A DNA stretch of 64,000 nucleotides from Aliarcobacter skirrowii CCUG 10374. GTDB lineage: Bacteria > Campylobacterota > Campylobacteria > Campylobacterales > Arcobacteraceae. The notes under the pieces are model-generated. The model was not told the origin of the DNA. It saw only the letters and a list, made by a program, of their open reading frames with translations, and searched no databases. The stretch spans positions 558,001 to 622,000 of the forward strand of contig NZ_CP032099.1 in NCBI RefSeq assembly GCF_003544835.1. The letters run 5' to 3'. This document shows, one piece after another, positions 1-8,792 of the stretch (positions within the stretch are counted from its first letter, which is position 1; each line of letters starts with the position of its first letter). The translations under genes and the position numbers were made by a program.

Positions 1-1860
1 ATGACACACTCTTTATACTCAAATAAAGAGATTTTTATAAGAGAGCTTGTATCAAATGCTAGCGATGCTATTGATAAATTAAACTATCTAAGACTTACAG
101 ATGAGAATTTAAAGGAGAGTTTTGCTTCTTGGAAAGGTGAGATTAATATCTCTTTTGATGAGAAAGATAAATCTTTAACTATAGTTGACAATGGTATTGG
201 TATGAATGAAGATGATATGATAAACTCTATTGGTACTATTGCAAAGAGTGGGACTAAATCTTTTGTTGAAGCACTAACAGGTGATGCAAAAAAAGATTCA
301 AACTTAATTGGTCAATTTGGAGTTGGATTTTACTCTGTATTTATGGTTGCAGAAAAAGTAGATGTAATCTCTAAAAAAGCTGGTGAAGAGACTGCTTATA
401 AATGGTCATCAACTGGAACTGGAGAGTTTGATTTATCTGCTTGTACAAAAGAGACAAATGGAACAGTTATCTATATCAAATTAAAAGATGATGAGGTAAG
501 TGAGTTTGCAAGTAAATATAGAATTAAAAATATAGTTGAAAAATATTCAAACCATATTGCTTATCCAATTTTCTTAAACTATGACGAAGAAGTGACGCAA
601 ACTTTAAGTGATGAGGATAAAAAAGCTGGAAAAGAAGCTGTTAAAACTATTGAGAGAAAACATGAACAAATAAATGCAGCAACAGCACTTTGGACTCAAG
701 CAAAAGCTAAATTAAAACAAGAAGATTATAATAGTTTTTATAAATCAATATCTCAAGACTCAAATGATCCATTAGTTACAATTCACACAAAAACAGAGGG
801 TGTAAATGAGTACACAACTCTATTTTACATTCCAAAAAATGCACCAATGGATATGTATAGAGCAGATTATCAAAGTGGAATTAAACTTTATGTAAAAAGA
901 GTATTTATAACAGATGATGATAGAGAATTATTACCAACTTACTTAAGATTTGTAAGAGGAATTATTGATAGTGAAGATTTACCACTAAATGTTAGCCGTG
1001 AGATTTTACAAGAGAATAGAATCCTAGCAAATATCAAACAAAGTAGCGTTAAAAAGATTTTAAGTGAGATTAAAAAATTATCAAAAGATGAGGAGAAATA
1101 CTCACAATTTATCTCTCAATATAATCGTGCATTAAAAGAGGGAGTTTATCAAGATTATACAAACAAAGAGTCTATTTTAGAGCTTTTAAGATATAAATCT
1201 ACAAATGATGAGAAAAAATTAACTTCATTAGAAGATTATAAACAAAGAGCAAATAGTGAACAAAAAGCTATTTACTATATTGTTGGAGATAATGAAAAAG
1301 TTTTAAGAAACTCTCCTTTAATCGAAAGCTACAAAAAAAATGGAATTGAAGTTTTAATCTTAGATGATAAAGAGATAGATGAGATCGTAACTCCAACAAT
1401 TGGTGCATTTAAAGAGTGGCAATTTAAAGATGTTACAACTTGTGAAGCTCCAAAATCACAAATTAGTGAAGAGGAGAAAAAAGAGCAAGATGAGAAATAT
1501 AAAGATATAGTTGTAAAAATCAAAGAGAAACTAAAAGATGAGGTAAAAGATGTAAAACTTACTTCAAGACTTGATAGTTTTGCCTCTTGTATTACAAAAG
1601 ATGAGCAAGATGCACAAATGGCTGCTATGGCTCATATGTTTAAAGCAATGGGACAAGATGTTCCAGAGATTAAACCAATTTTAGAGATAAATCCAAATCA
1701 TGAGATAGTTCAAAAACTAAATCTTACAAAAGATGAAGAGCTTATTGAAGATATTGCTTGGATTTTACTAGATTTAGGAAAAATTAGTGAAGGAATGGAT
1801 ATAAGCGATAGAGTTGCATTTACTCAAAGACTTACAAAAATAACTGCAAAATCTCTATAA
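1..1860 (+). CDS. htpG: Molecular chaperone HtpG (Hsp90 family), 5'-truncated by window edge
   Basis: Cytosolic ATP-dependent chaperone of the Hsp90 family. The window opens inside the gene. The ATG at base 1 corresponds to an internal methionine, because the visible protein (619 residues) begins about 16-20 residues after the usual HtpG start and immediately enters the GHKL ATPase helix. Visible ATPase residues are the catalytic Glu at 15, Asn at 19, the DNGIGM loop at 63-68 and the G-x-G lid motif around 104-109 (GQFGVG). The middle and C-terminal dimerisation domains run to the normal end. It is followed by a strong hairpin terminator, so it is probably the last or only gene of its transcript. 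The family assignment is certain; only the start lies outside the window. Confidence 0.97.
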   Translation: MTHSLYSNKEIFIRELVSNASDAIDKLNYLRLTDENLKESFASWKGEINISFDEKDKSLTIVDNGIGMNEDDMINSIGTIAKSGTKSFVEALTGDAKKDSNLIGQFGVGFYSVFMVAEKVDVISKKAGEETAYKWSSTGTGEFDLSACTKETNGTVIYIKLKDDEVSEFASKYRIKNIVEKYSNHIAYPIFLNYDEEVTQTLSDEDKKAGKEAVKTIERKHEQINAATALWTQAKAKLKQEDYNSFYKSISQDSNDPLVTIHTKTEGVNEYTTLFYIPKNAPMDMYRADYQSGIKLYVKRVFITDDDRELLPTYLRFVRGIIDSEDLPLNVSREILQENRILANIKQSSVKKILSEIKKLSKDEEKYSQFISQYNRALKEGVYQDYTNKESILELLRYKSTNDEKKLTSLEDYKQRANSEQKAIYYIVGDNEKVLRNSPLIESYKKNGIEVLILDDKEIDEIVTPTIGAFKEWQFKDVTTCEAPKSQISEEEKKEQDEKYKDIVVKIKEKLKDEVKDVKLTSRLDSFASCITKDEQDAQMAAMAHMFKAMGQDVPEIKPILEINPNHEIVQKLNLTKDEELIEDIAWILLDLGKISEGMDISDRVAFTQRLTKITAKSL

Positions 1861-1863
1861 AAG

Positions 1864-1894
1864 TTTAAAAGCCCAAAATAATTGGGCTTTTAAA
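1864..1894 (+). terminator. Rho-independent terminator after htpG
   Basis: A perfect 13-bp inverted repeat (1864-1876 with 1882-1894) has a 5-base loop and a GCCC/GGGC core. The 3' arm carries a short T stretch. It begins four bases after the htpG stop codon. Confidence 0.8.
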
Positions 1895-1944
1895 ACAATA
1901 TTTAGATAGAATATAAACTTTATAATTATTCTATTAGGAAGTTT

Positions 1945-2505
1945 ATGGAACAGTTTATCCAAGATTGGGGCTATATAGCTCTTTTTTTATACTCATTTGG
2001 TGGTGGTTTTTTAGCATTAGTTATAGCTGCTGCTTTCTCATTTGATGGTACTTTAAATATATATGTAACAATTGCAGTTGCTGCTTTTTCAAATATTATT
2101 GGTAGTCAATTTCTATTTTTTATGGCAAAAAAGAATAAAATATTTGCCCAAGATATGATGAATAATCACAAAAGAAAAGTTGCATTTGTTCAACTACTTT
2201 TTAGAAAATATGGTTCACTTATAATAATTATTCAAAAATATATTTATGGAATTAAAACTTTAGTTCCTTTAGTTATGGGAATTTCTGATTACAATGCTTA
2301 TAAATTTACAATTTTAAATATTATAGCTTCTATTTTATGGGCTGTTGTTATTGGTTATATTAGTTATTTTGCTGGGTCTGTTTTACTTGCTTATGCTGAT
2401 AATATTAAATATATAGGTTTAATCACAGTTGTAGTTGTATTAGGTATTTTAATAATGAGTTTTAGACCAAAAAAGAGAAGAAAGAGTAGAAAAAATGAAG
2501 TTTAA
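1945..2505 (+). CDS. DedA family integral membrane protein
   Basis: A 186-residue inner-membrane protein of the DedA/SNARE-associated family, whose members act in lipid scrambling or flipping and in membrane homeostasis. Hydrophobic segments lie near residues 8-30, 38-60, 88-110, 122-150 and 155-176. The family signature is visible as an aromatic-rich helix followed by GIKTLVPLVMGIS near residues 107-119, equivalent to the conserved R-x-L-x-P-x-x-A-G motif but with Lys in place of Arg. A TATAAT at 1921-1926 and an AGGAAG ribosome site precede the ATG. The last 11 bases overlap the next gene, so the helicase is probably translationally coupled. The substrate is unknown. Confidence 0.85.
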   Translation: MEQFIQDWGYIALFLYSFGGGFLALVIAAAFSFDGTLNIYVTIAVAAFSNIIGSQFLFFMAKKNKIFAQDMMNNHKRKVAFVQLLFRKYGSLIIIIQKYIYGIKTLVPLVMGISDYNAYKFTILNIIASILWAVVIGYISYFAGSVLLAYADNIKYIGLITVVVVLGILIMSFRPKKRRKSRKNEV

Positions 2506-3853
2506 TGAACTAAATATAGATAAAGATTTAGTAGAAAATTTAGAGAGTTTAAACTTAATAAATCTAACACAAATTCAAGAAAAGAGTTTAAAATATAGTT
2601 TAGATGGTAAAGATTTAATAGCACGAGCAAAAACAGGTTCTGGAAAAACTCTTAGTTTTTCACTTCCAATAATAAAAAAATTAAATCCAAAAAAATTTAG
2701 AGTTCAATCTTTGATTTTAGCTCCAACAAGAGAGTTAGCATCGCAAATAGCTACAAATTTAAGACAATATTTAAGACATATTCCAAATATAAAGATTTTA
2801 ACTTTATGTGGTGGAGTTCCATATAAACCTCAGGTTTTATCGCTTAGTCATGAGGCTCATATTATTGTAGGAACAGCTGGAAGAGTTTTAAAACATATAG
2901 AAGAGGCAAATTTAAAGCTTGAAGATATAAATAGTTTTGTTTTAGATGAAGCTGATAAAATGCTTGATATGGGGTTTTATGATGATATTTCAAAAATAGC
3001 TTCAATGCTTCCAAAAAATAGACAAACTATGCTTTTTAGTGCAACTTATGAAGAGAATATTAAAAAATTAGCAAAAAATATTTTAAATAAACCAGAGTTT
3101 GTAGAGGTTGAAAATGAAGAGAAAAATCATATTCTACAAGTTTTTTATGAGACAAATAACAAAGATGATTTAATTGAAAAATTAATCAAAAAATATGAGG
3201 CAAAAAGCACAATAATATTTTGTAATCAAAAGATTACTTGTGAAGATTTAGCAGATAGCTTATTTAATAGAGATTTAGATGTATTAACTTTACATAGTGA
3301 TTTGGATCAAAAACAAAGAGATGAAACAATTGCTATTTTTTCAAATAAGAGTTATCCAATTTTAATTGCAAGTGATGTTGCAAGTAGGGGAATTGATATT
3401 TCAGATATTGATTTAGTTATAAATTATGATGTAGCACTAAATAGTAAAATTCACACTCACAGAGTTGGAAGAACAGCAAGAGCTGGTAAAGGTGGAGTTG
3501 CTATTACTTTTTATAATCAAACTGAAATGAGTAGAGTTTTAGAGATTAAAGATGAGTTTGGTGATATTTTATTTGAAGATGAGAGTGATATAACATATAA
3601 TAGTAGTTTTAAAATAGATAGTGAATTTAGAACAATTTATATAAATGGTGGAAAAAAACAGAAACTTAGAAAAGGTGATATTTTAGGAAGTTTAACAGCT
3701 GGAATTGGTTTAAGTAAAGATGATGTTGGAGTTATTGATGTACTTCCTACTTGTACTTATGTAGCTATAAAAAAAGATAAATTATATTTTGTTATGGAAA
3801 ATTTAAATAAGACAAAAATTAAAGGGAGTTTCTATAATATTTATGAAAAATAG
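2495..3853 (+). CDS. dbpA: DEAD-box RNA helicase, DbpA type
   Basis: A 452-residue ATP-dependent RNA helicase. Domain 1 has a Q-motif region near 22-28, the Walker A AKTGSGKT at about 45-52, PTRELA, TAGR, the DEAD box at 151-154 and SAT near 182. Domain 2 has the arginine-finger motif HRVGRTARAG from about 322. The last 75 residues (IYINGGKKQKLRKGD onward, ending in KIKGSFYNIY) match the DbpA C-terminal RNA-binding fold. In E. coli DbpA that fold targets hairpin 92 of 23S rRNA during large-subunit assembly. The start codon lies inside the DedA gene, an 11-base overlap. Family membership is clear; the rRNA target is inferred from the C-terminal domain. Confidence 0.9.
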   Translation: MKFNELNIDKDLVENLESLNLINLTQIQEKSLKYSLDGKDLIARAKTGSGKTLSFSLPIIKKLNPKKFRVQSLILAPTRELASQIATNLRQYLRHIPNIKILTLCGGVPYKPQVLSLSHEAHIIVGTAGRVLKHIEEANLKLEDINSFVLDEADKMLDMGFYDDISKIASMLPKNRQTMLFSATYEENIKKLAKNILNKPEFVEVENEEKNHILQVFYETNNKDDLIEKLIKKYEAKSTIIFCNQKITCEDLADSLFNRDLDVLTLHSDLDQKQRDETIAIFSNKSYPILIASDVASRGIDISDIDLVINYDVALNSKIHTHRVGRTARAGKGGVAITFYNQTEMSRVLEIKDEFGDILFEDESDITYNSSFKIDSEFRTIYINGGKKQKLRKGDILGSLTAGIGLSKDDVGVIDVLPTCTYVAIKKDKLYFVMENLNKTKIKGSFYNIYEK

Positions 3854-3906
3854 AGATAAGTTCATTAAAACTATGTTACTATTTTTAAATATTTTTAGGG
3901 GTTTAA

Positions 3907-5526
3907 ATGCTTGCAAATAGAATTTTTATAAAAACTTTTACAATATTTTTAATACCATTAATTATTGCTCTAATATTAAATATAAATCTATTTTATAATA
4001 GTTCAACTACTATAGAAAATATCGTATCTATAATATTATTTATATTTATCTTTATTCTTTTTGTATACTCTTTTTTAGTTTTAAAAAATATGGGTTCAAA
4101 ACAAGAGAAGAGATTTTTAGATGCACATAAGCATCAAAATATATATAAAACATTAAATTTGCTAAATAAAATGTTGCCAAAACTTGATAAAAAAAATATG
4201 GCATTTTCACAAATTTGTGAGATTTTATCAAAAAATAAAAATATATCTTTTAATTTTATATATGATATTGATAAAAAAGAGTTGATCTCTCAAAAAACAG
4301 TTCAAAAAGAGTATTTAGAAAATAGAGCTACAAAAAAAGATTTTGTAAGTGAAACTTTGGTCTCTCAAATTATAAAAAGTGGTGAGAGTTTAGTTGTAAA
4401 TATTCTAAAAGATGAGAAAAAATCTATTTTTTATGGAAAAACAGATGAGTTTAAATTAAACTCACTTTTAGCAATTCCTATAAAAAAATTTGATAAAACG
4501 GTTGGAGTTTTGGTTATTTACTCTCATTTTCAAGACTTTTTTGATGAAGATATTAAAAATATTTTTGAAAAATTGGTTTTGGATATAACAGCACTTTTAG
4601 AAAAACTTGAATTAAAAGAGCAAAAAAGAAGACAAGAAGAGGAGTTAAAACTTACTTCATATGCCTTTGAAGAGTCTTTTGTACCTATGATAATAACTGA
4701 TAAAAGAAACAATATCATAAAAGCAAATCATGCGTTTTTAAAAATAATGGGTTATGAAAGAGCCGATATATTAGGAAAAAATCCAAGAATTTTTAAAACA
4801 GCACACCAAGATTTTACATCTGCAAAAAGATTATGGGATAATCTTTTGTCAAAAGGTTACTGGAGTGGAGAGGTTTATAATAGAAAGGCAAATGGTGAGA
4901 TAATTGCTTTAAAAGGTACAATTACAGTTGTAAAAAATAGTGAAGGACAAATCACAAACTTTATTGGTCAATATATGGATATTAGTGAACAAAAAGATAA
5001 AGAGAAAGTTTTACAATATCAAGCAACTCACGATAATCTAACAGGTCTTCCAAATAGACTTTTATTAACAGATAGAATAGAACATGCAATTACAAGAACT
5101 TTAAGACATAAAATTTATGGTGGACTTATTTTTATAGATTTGGATAATTTCAAAGAGGTAAATGATACTTTAGGTCATGATATAGGAGATATTCTTTTAA
5201 TAACTGTTGCTCACAAAATTAAAGAGTGTGTAAGAGATGAAGATACAGTTGCTAGAATTGGTGGAGATGAGTTTATAGTTTTGATTGATAATGTTGGAAA
5301 TAATAGTGATGATGCTAGAAAAAATATAAACTTTATAGCTCAAAAAATAAAAGACTCTTTAAATAGTATAACTCATATTGAAGGTCATATTAATGTTTCA
5401 ACTCCAAGTATTGGAATAACTTTGTTTCATGACGCAAGTGTAAGTGTTCAAGATATTATAAAACAAGCAGATACGGCTATGTATAGTGCTAAAAAACAGG
5501 GTAAAAACTCAATTGAGTTTTTCTAA
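3907..5526 (+). CDS. Membrane-anchored GAF-PAS-GGDEF diguanylate cyclase
   Basis: A 539-residue signalling enzyme expected to make cyclic di-GMP from two GTP. Two N-terminal membrane helices (about 11-31 and 38-60) lead into a GAF-like segment (about 85-230), a PAS domain (about 245-360, ending in the PAC-type IGQYMDISEQK) and a GGDEF domain (about 370-539). The active-site loop is intact as GGDEF at 452-456. An RxxD motif (RDED, 443-446) sits exactly five residues upstream, the position of the allosteric product-inhibition site. Because the periplasmic loop is minimal, the sensing domains are probably cytoplasmic. It has its own RBS 50 bases after dbpA. The input signal is unknown. Confidence 0.9.
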   Translation: MLANRIFIKTFTIFLIPLIIALILNINLFYNSSTTIENIVSIILFIFIFILFVYSFLVLKNMGSKQEKRFLDAHKHQNIYKTLNLLNKMLPKLDKKNMAFSQICEILSKNKNISFNFIYDIDKKELISQKTVQKEYLENRATKKDFVSETLVSQIIKSGESLVVNILKDEKKSIFYGKTDEFKLNSLLAIPIKKFDKTVGVLVIYSHFQDFFDEDIKNIFEKLVLDITALLEKLELKEQKRRQEEELKLTSYAFEESFVPMIITDKRNNIIKANHAFLKIMGYERADILGKNPRIFKTAHQDFTSAKRLWDNLLSKGYWSGEVYNRKANGEIIALKGTITVVKNSEGQITNFIGQYMDISEQKDKEKVLQYQATHDNLTGLPNRLLLTDRIEHAITRTLRHKIYGGLIFIDLDNFKEVNDTLGHDIGDILLITVAHKIKECVRDEDTVARIGGDEFIVLIDNVGNNSDDARKNINFIAQKIKDSLNSITHIEGHINVSTPSIGITLFHDASVSVQDIIKQADTAMYSAKKQGKNSIEFF

Positions 5527-5535
5527 AATCCCCTT

Positions 5536-6447
5536 TTAAATATTACAGTTATTATTTAAATCATTTGTTAAAAAGTCATCGTAAGGTTCTAAATGAATAC
5601 TTACAATCCACTCTCTTTTCTCATCTATTCTTTTTATCTCATCTTCTATTTCATGACTTATTTTATGGGCTTCCATTAGTGTAATCAAGCAGTTAAAAAC
5701 TATATGAACATCAACAAAAAATTGATTAGAAGCCTCTCTTGTTTTTAAAAGATGGTATGAATTTACTTGAGGGCTATTTTTTATAACTTCCTCTATTTGA
5801 GAGACAATCTCTTTGTCAAGTGATTTATCTAATAAAACCAAAGTTCCTTTTTTGATTATTTCAAAAGCTGAGTATATAATATAAAATGAGATTAATGCTC
5901 CAAAAATAACATCAAAAATCTCATACTCTGTAATAGATACTAAAACAAGAGATGCTAAAACAGCAATATTGCTTAAAACATCAGTTTTATAGTGTAAAGC
6001 ATCAGCTTTTATAATCATAGATTGAGTCTTTTTTGAAACATAATTTAAATAAGTAACCAAACCTATTGTTATAATTAAAGATAGAATCATAACATAAATT
6101 GAAATATCTAAATATTGAGAAGTCTCTCCTAAAATAGCCTTTTTTACTGCATGATATAGAAGAAAAATCCCAGAAAGAGTTATTATAACTCCTTCAATTA
6201 CCAAAGCAAATGCCTCTATTTTACCTCTTCCATAATTAAAATTTTTATCAGCTGGTTTTTCTGAATTTAAAACAGCAAAATAGTTAAATATAGATACAAA
6301 CATATCTAAAATAGAGTCAACAGCAGATGCTAAAACTGCAACAGAGCCACTAAATATTCCAATTATTAGCTTAAGTAGAGTTAATATTGCAGCAACAGTA
6401 GAGGATACTATTGTTGCTTTTTTTTGAGGTGAAATTTTAATATTCAT
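5536..6447 (-). CDS. Cation diffusion facilitator (FieF/YiiP-like metal exporter)
   Basis: A 303-residue inner-membrane divalent-metal/proton antiporter. Six membrane segments are followed by a cytoplasmic metal-binding domain from about residue 210. The transmembrane metal site is complete as D44, D48, H152 and D156, the same spacing as the Zn/Fe site of E. coli YiiP/FieF offset by one residue. The GRGKIEA loop (73-79) is also typical. It is the last gene of the phoH-HD-pdxH-CDF run and starts 3 bases after the pdxH stop, with no clear Shine-Dalgarno of its own, so coupled translation is likely. Zn or Fe efflux is the probable role; the metal cannot be fixed from sequence. Confidence 0.88.
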   Translation of the reverse strand: MNIKISPQKKATIVSSTVAAILTLLKLIIGIFSGSVAVLASAVDSILDMFVSIFNYFAVLNSEKPADKNFNYGRGKIEAFALVIEGVIITLSGIFLLYHAVKKAILGETSQYLDISIYVMILSLIITIGLVTYLNYVSKKTQSMIIKADALHYKTDVLSNIAVLASLVLVSITEYEIFDVIFGALISFYIIYSAFEIIKKGTLVLLDKSLDKEIVSQIEEVIKNSPQVNSYHLLKTREASNQFFVDVHIVFNCLITLMEAHKISHEIEDEIKRIDEKREWIVSIHLEPYDDFLTNDLNNNCNI

Positions 6448-6450
6448 AAT

Positions 6451-7089
6451 TTATGGCGCCAATCTTGAAATAGTCCAGCTACCATCTTCTAGTAAGCTAT
6501 ATAAAAATCTATCGTGAAGTCTATCTTCTCCACCTTGCCAAAACTCAATTCTTATTGGTTTTAAAACATATCCACCCCAAAAAGATGGTAGTGGAACTTC
6601 ACCTTTTAAAAATTTTCTTTTCATCTCATCAAATTTTTGCTCTAAAAGTGCTCTTGAGCTTATAGTTTCACTCTGTCTTGAAACCCAAGCTCCAATTTGG
6701 CTACCTTTTGGACGACTTAAAAAATATTTAAGTGAATCAGCCTTTGATATTTTTTCGATATTTGCTTCAATTTTTACTTGTCGCTCTAATGGTAACCAAG
6801 TAAAAAGTGCTGCAACTTTTGGATTTTCTTCTATTTGTTTTGCTTTTTTACTATCATAATTTGTGAAAAAAACAAAGCCTTTTTCACTAAAATATTTTAG
6901 TAGAACAGTTCTAGCACTTGGCATCATATTTGCTCCTACAGTTGCAAGACAAAATGCGTTTGGTTCTATTAATTTTTCATTTATTGCATCATTAAACCAA
7001 ATTTCAAACTGTTTAAAAGGATTTTTATCTAAATCTTTAATATCAAAATTTTTTGTTGTATATTTTCCTCTAATATTTGCTAAATCCAA
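6451..7089 (-). CDS. pdxH: Pyridoxamine 5'-phosphate oxidase (TTG start)
   Basis: An FMN enzyme that oxidises pyridoxine or pyridoxamine 5'-phosphate to pyridoxal 5'-phosphate, the last step of salvage and DXP-dependent B6 synthesis. The fold and family motifs are complete: ARTVLLKYF, FFTNYDSKKAKQIEENP, RQVKIEA, SRPKGSQIGAWVSRQS, PSFWGGYVLKP and EFWQGGEDRLHDR, with a final RLAP. I place the start at the TTG at 7089 (212 residues). An AAGGAG site (7096-7101) lies six bases upstream of it. The ATG codons further upstream overlap the end of the HD gene and lack a ribosome site. The gene starts 10 bases after the HD stop. Function is confident; the start is an inference. Confidence 0.93.
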   Translation of the reverse strand: MDLANIRGKYTTKNFDIKDLDKNPFKQFEIWFNDAINEKLIEPNAFCLATVGANMMPSARTVLLKYFSEKGFVFFTNYDSKKAKQIEENPKVAALFTWLPLERQVKIEANIEKISKADSLKYFLSRPKGSQIGAWVSRQSETISSRALLEQKFDEMKRKFLKGEVPLPSFWGGYVLKPIRIEFWQGGEDRLHDRFLYSLLEDGSWTISRLAP

Positions 7090-7099
7090 ATTTGACTCC

Positions 7100-8776
7100 T
7101 TAATCATCAAAAATATTAAATAGTATCTGTTTTAAATCATTTTTCATATCATCTAATAAAACTTTTTTATTTGAATAGATATAAAAAGGAACTGTATTTC
7201 TCATAGAGTGTTTTAATCTTTTTCTTAAAGTTGAAATCTCATCAATATTTATAAGCTCTTCTGTATCATACAAAAAGAAATCTTTTGCAATTCCTAGATT
7301 AAAAGAGACTATTTGATATGCAAAAAAAGATTCATCTTTTTCATATTTTTTTACAAAATCTTCCAAGGCAACTTGTAGTTTGTTTAATCTATTTTGAGTA
7401 ATAAATCCAAAACTCTCTCTAAATTTATATCTTTCAACTGTAGAAAAATTTAATACTTTATAAAAATCATTTAAATTTTTCCAATGACTTTTAAATCTTC
7501 TTTTACCAAATAAAACCTCTTCAAAACAGTATAAGTATTTTATATCTTCTTTAGTTAAAAGCTCTTTATTTCGTAAATCAAAATATCTATTTTTAAAAAG
7601 TGAAATTAACCAATTTTCATCTAATAAAGAGATAGTATCCAACTCTTTTTCTCTATTTTTATTTTTAAAATTCCAAAGCATTGATATTGAGTTTGAAAGT
7701 TTATCATCCTCTTTTTGATCTTTAAAATATTCATTTGATAGATATTGAACAACAGTTTCAAGCAAAGAGTCTGTTTTTGCAATTCCATCATTAAAAATAA
7801 CTTTTTTATATAGATTAAATCTCATCTCCAACATATGCTCAATATCAATTAAGCTTGTATCAAAAAAACTCAAATAAAAACTACTCTCTTTTTGTACTAA
7901 AACAGCTTGTTTTGTAATTCTTATATGATCATTAGCACCTGTTATATAACCACTTGCCAACATATCTCTGTTTATATAATCAAGTCTATCAGCATCAACA
8001 GTGCTATCTATAAAATTGTGTAAAACTTTAAAATCAAAATTTTCAAAAACTTGCTCCTCTAAAATTAAAAGTGCTAATTTTTTGATTAGTTTTATATACT
8101 CTTTTTCACTCTCTTTTGAAATTAACTCTTCAAGCTCATAATCAAAAAGAAGTTTTAATAGATTTTGACCAATAGCTTCATGTAAAACCTCTTTGTCATT
8201 GTTTGTAATCTCTTCATAATTTTCTTTAAATATCTTCTCTTTATTTAAAAGCTCTTCATTTTTCTGCTCTTTTTGTTTGATTGTTTTATAAACTTTTTTT
8301 AAAGCATATTCAACTTGATGAGAGAAAGGAAGATGTCCAACATCGTGAAGAAGACCAACTACTCTTATGGTTTGTAAAAAAATAGTATAAGTTGCTCTTT
8401 GAGATTTTGATTTTGTTGGAATTGTAAATTGATATAGTGCTTTATTGTCAAAATACTCCATATCATCAATATTGATTTTTAGATTATCTTTTTTAATAAT
8501 AGAGATTAAAACTTTTTTCAAAGATGCCAAAAAATCATTTTTTGTACTCTTATTTGCATTTAAAAGAGCATTTTTAAATAAAAAAGCACTTAAATGCATT
8601 GTTCCTAAACTGTGAATAAATCTCTTTGTTGTAATTGATGGGTATGAAAAGTATGCTAAAGCATTTTGGGTAATAAATTGTAATCTATTTAAAATTTTTG
8701 TTTGAAGAATTTTATCTTCAAGCTTTGTATATTCAATGTGATTGTAAATAGTGTCGTTAATTAGTCTATTGTGTAT
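7100..8776 (-). CDS. HD-domain phosphohydrolase (dNTPase/SAMHD1-like), apparent ATA start
   Basis: A predicted 558-residue HD-superfamily phosphohydrolase related to dGTPase/SAMHD1 proteins. Metal ligands are visible as H55 (in RFIHSLGT), H144-D145 (in GLLHDVGHLPFSH) and a later Asp in STVDADRLDYINRD. The first ATG in frame (8599) would remove 59 residues, including H55, so translation must begin upstream. That stretch has no ATG, GTG or TTG, and an in-frame stop lies at 8789-8791. The only well-placed codon is ATA at 8774-8776, six bases after AAGGA (8783-8787). It sits between the PIN-PhoH gene and pdxH. An alternative is an ATG lost by mutation or sequencing error. The substrate is not predictable beyond a nucleotide-type phosphoester. 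Confidence 0.8.
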   Translation of the reverse strand: MHNRLINDTIYNHIEYTKLEDKILQTKILNRLQFITQNALAYFSYPSITTKRFIHSLGTMHLSAFLFKNALLNANKSTKNDFLASLKKVLISIIKKDNLKINIDDMEYFDNKALYQFTIPTKSKSQRATYTIFLQTIRVVGLLHDVGHLPFSHQVEYALKKVYKTIKQKEQKNEELLNKEKIFKENYEEITNNDKEVLHEAIGQNLLKLLFDYELEELISKESEKEYIKLIKKLALLILEEQVFENFDFKVLHNFIDSTVDADRLDYINRDMLASGYITGANDHIRITKQAVLVQKESSFYLSFFDTSLIDIEHMLEMRFNLYKKVIFNDGIAKTDSLLETVVQYLSNEYFKDQKEDDKLSNSISMLWNFKNKNREKELDTISLLDENWLISLFKNRYFDLRNKELLTKEDIKYLYCFEEVLFGKRRFKSHWKNLNDFYKVLNFSTVERYKFRESFGFITQNRLNKLQVALEDFVKKYEKDESFFAYQIVSFNLGIAKDFFLYDTEELINIDEISTLRKRLKHSMRNTVPFYIYSNKKVLLDDMKNDLKQILFNIFDD

Positions 8777-8792
8777 TTTATATCCTTTTTAT

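Noticed and set aside
1-3. ATG at base 1 as the htpG start
   Set aside because: The codon aligns with an internal Met about 16-20 residues into HtpG; the true start lies upstream of the window.
1906-1934. ATAGAAT/ATTCTAT inverted repeat around the TATAAT before the DedA gene
   Set aside because: Only 7-base AT-rich arms with a 15-base loop, easily expected by chance in this composition.
8599-8776. Gap between the HD gene and phoH as non-coding
   Set aside because: The frame is open and contains the conserved first metal His, so it is coding sequence of the HD gene.
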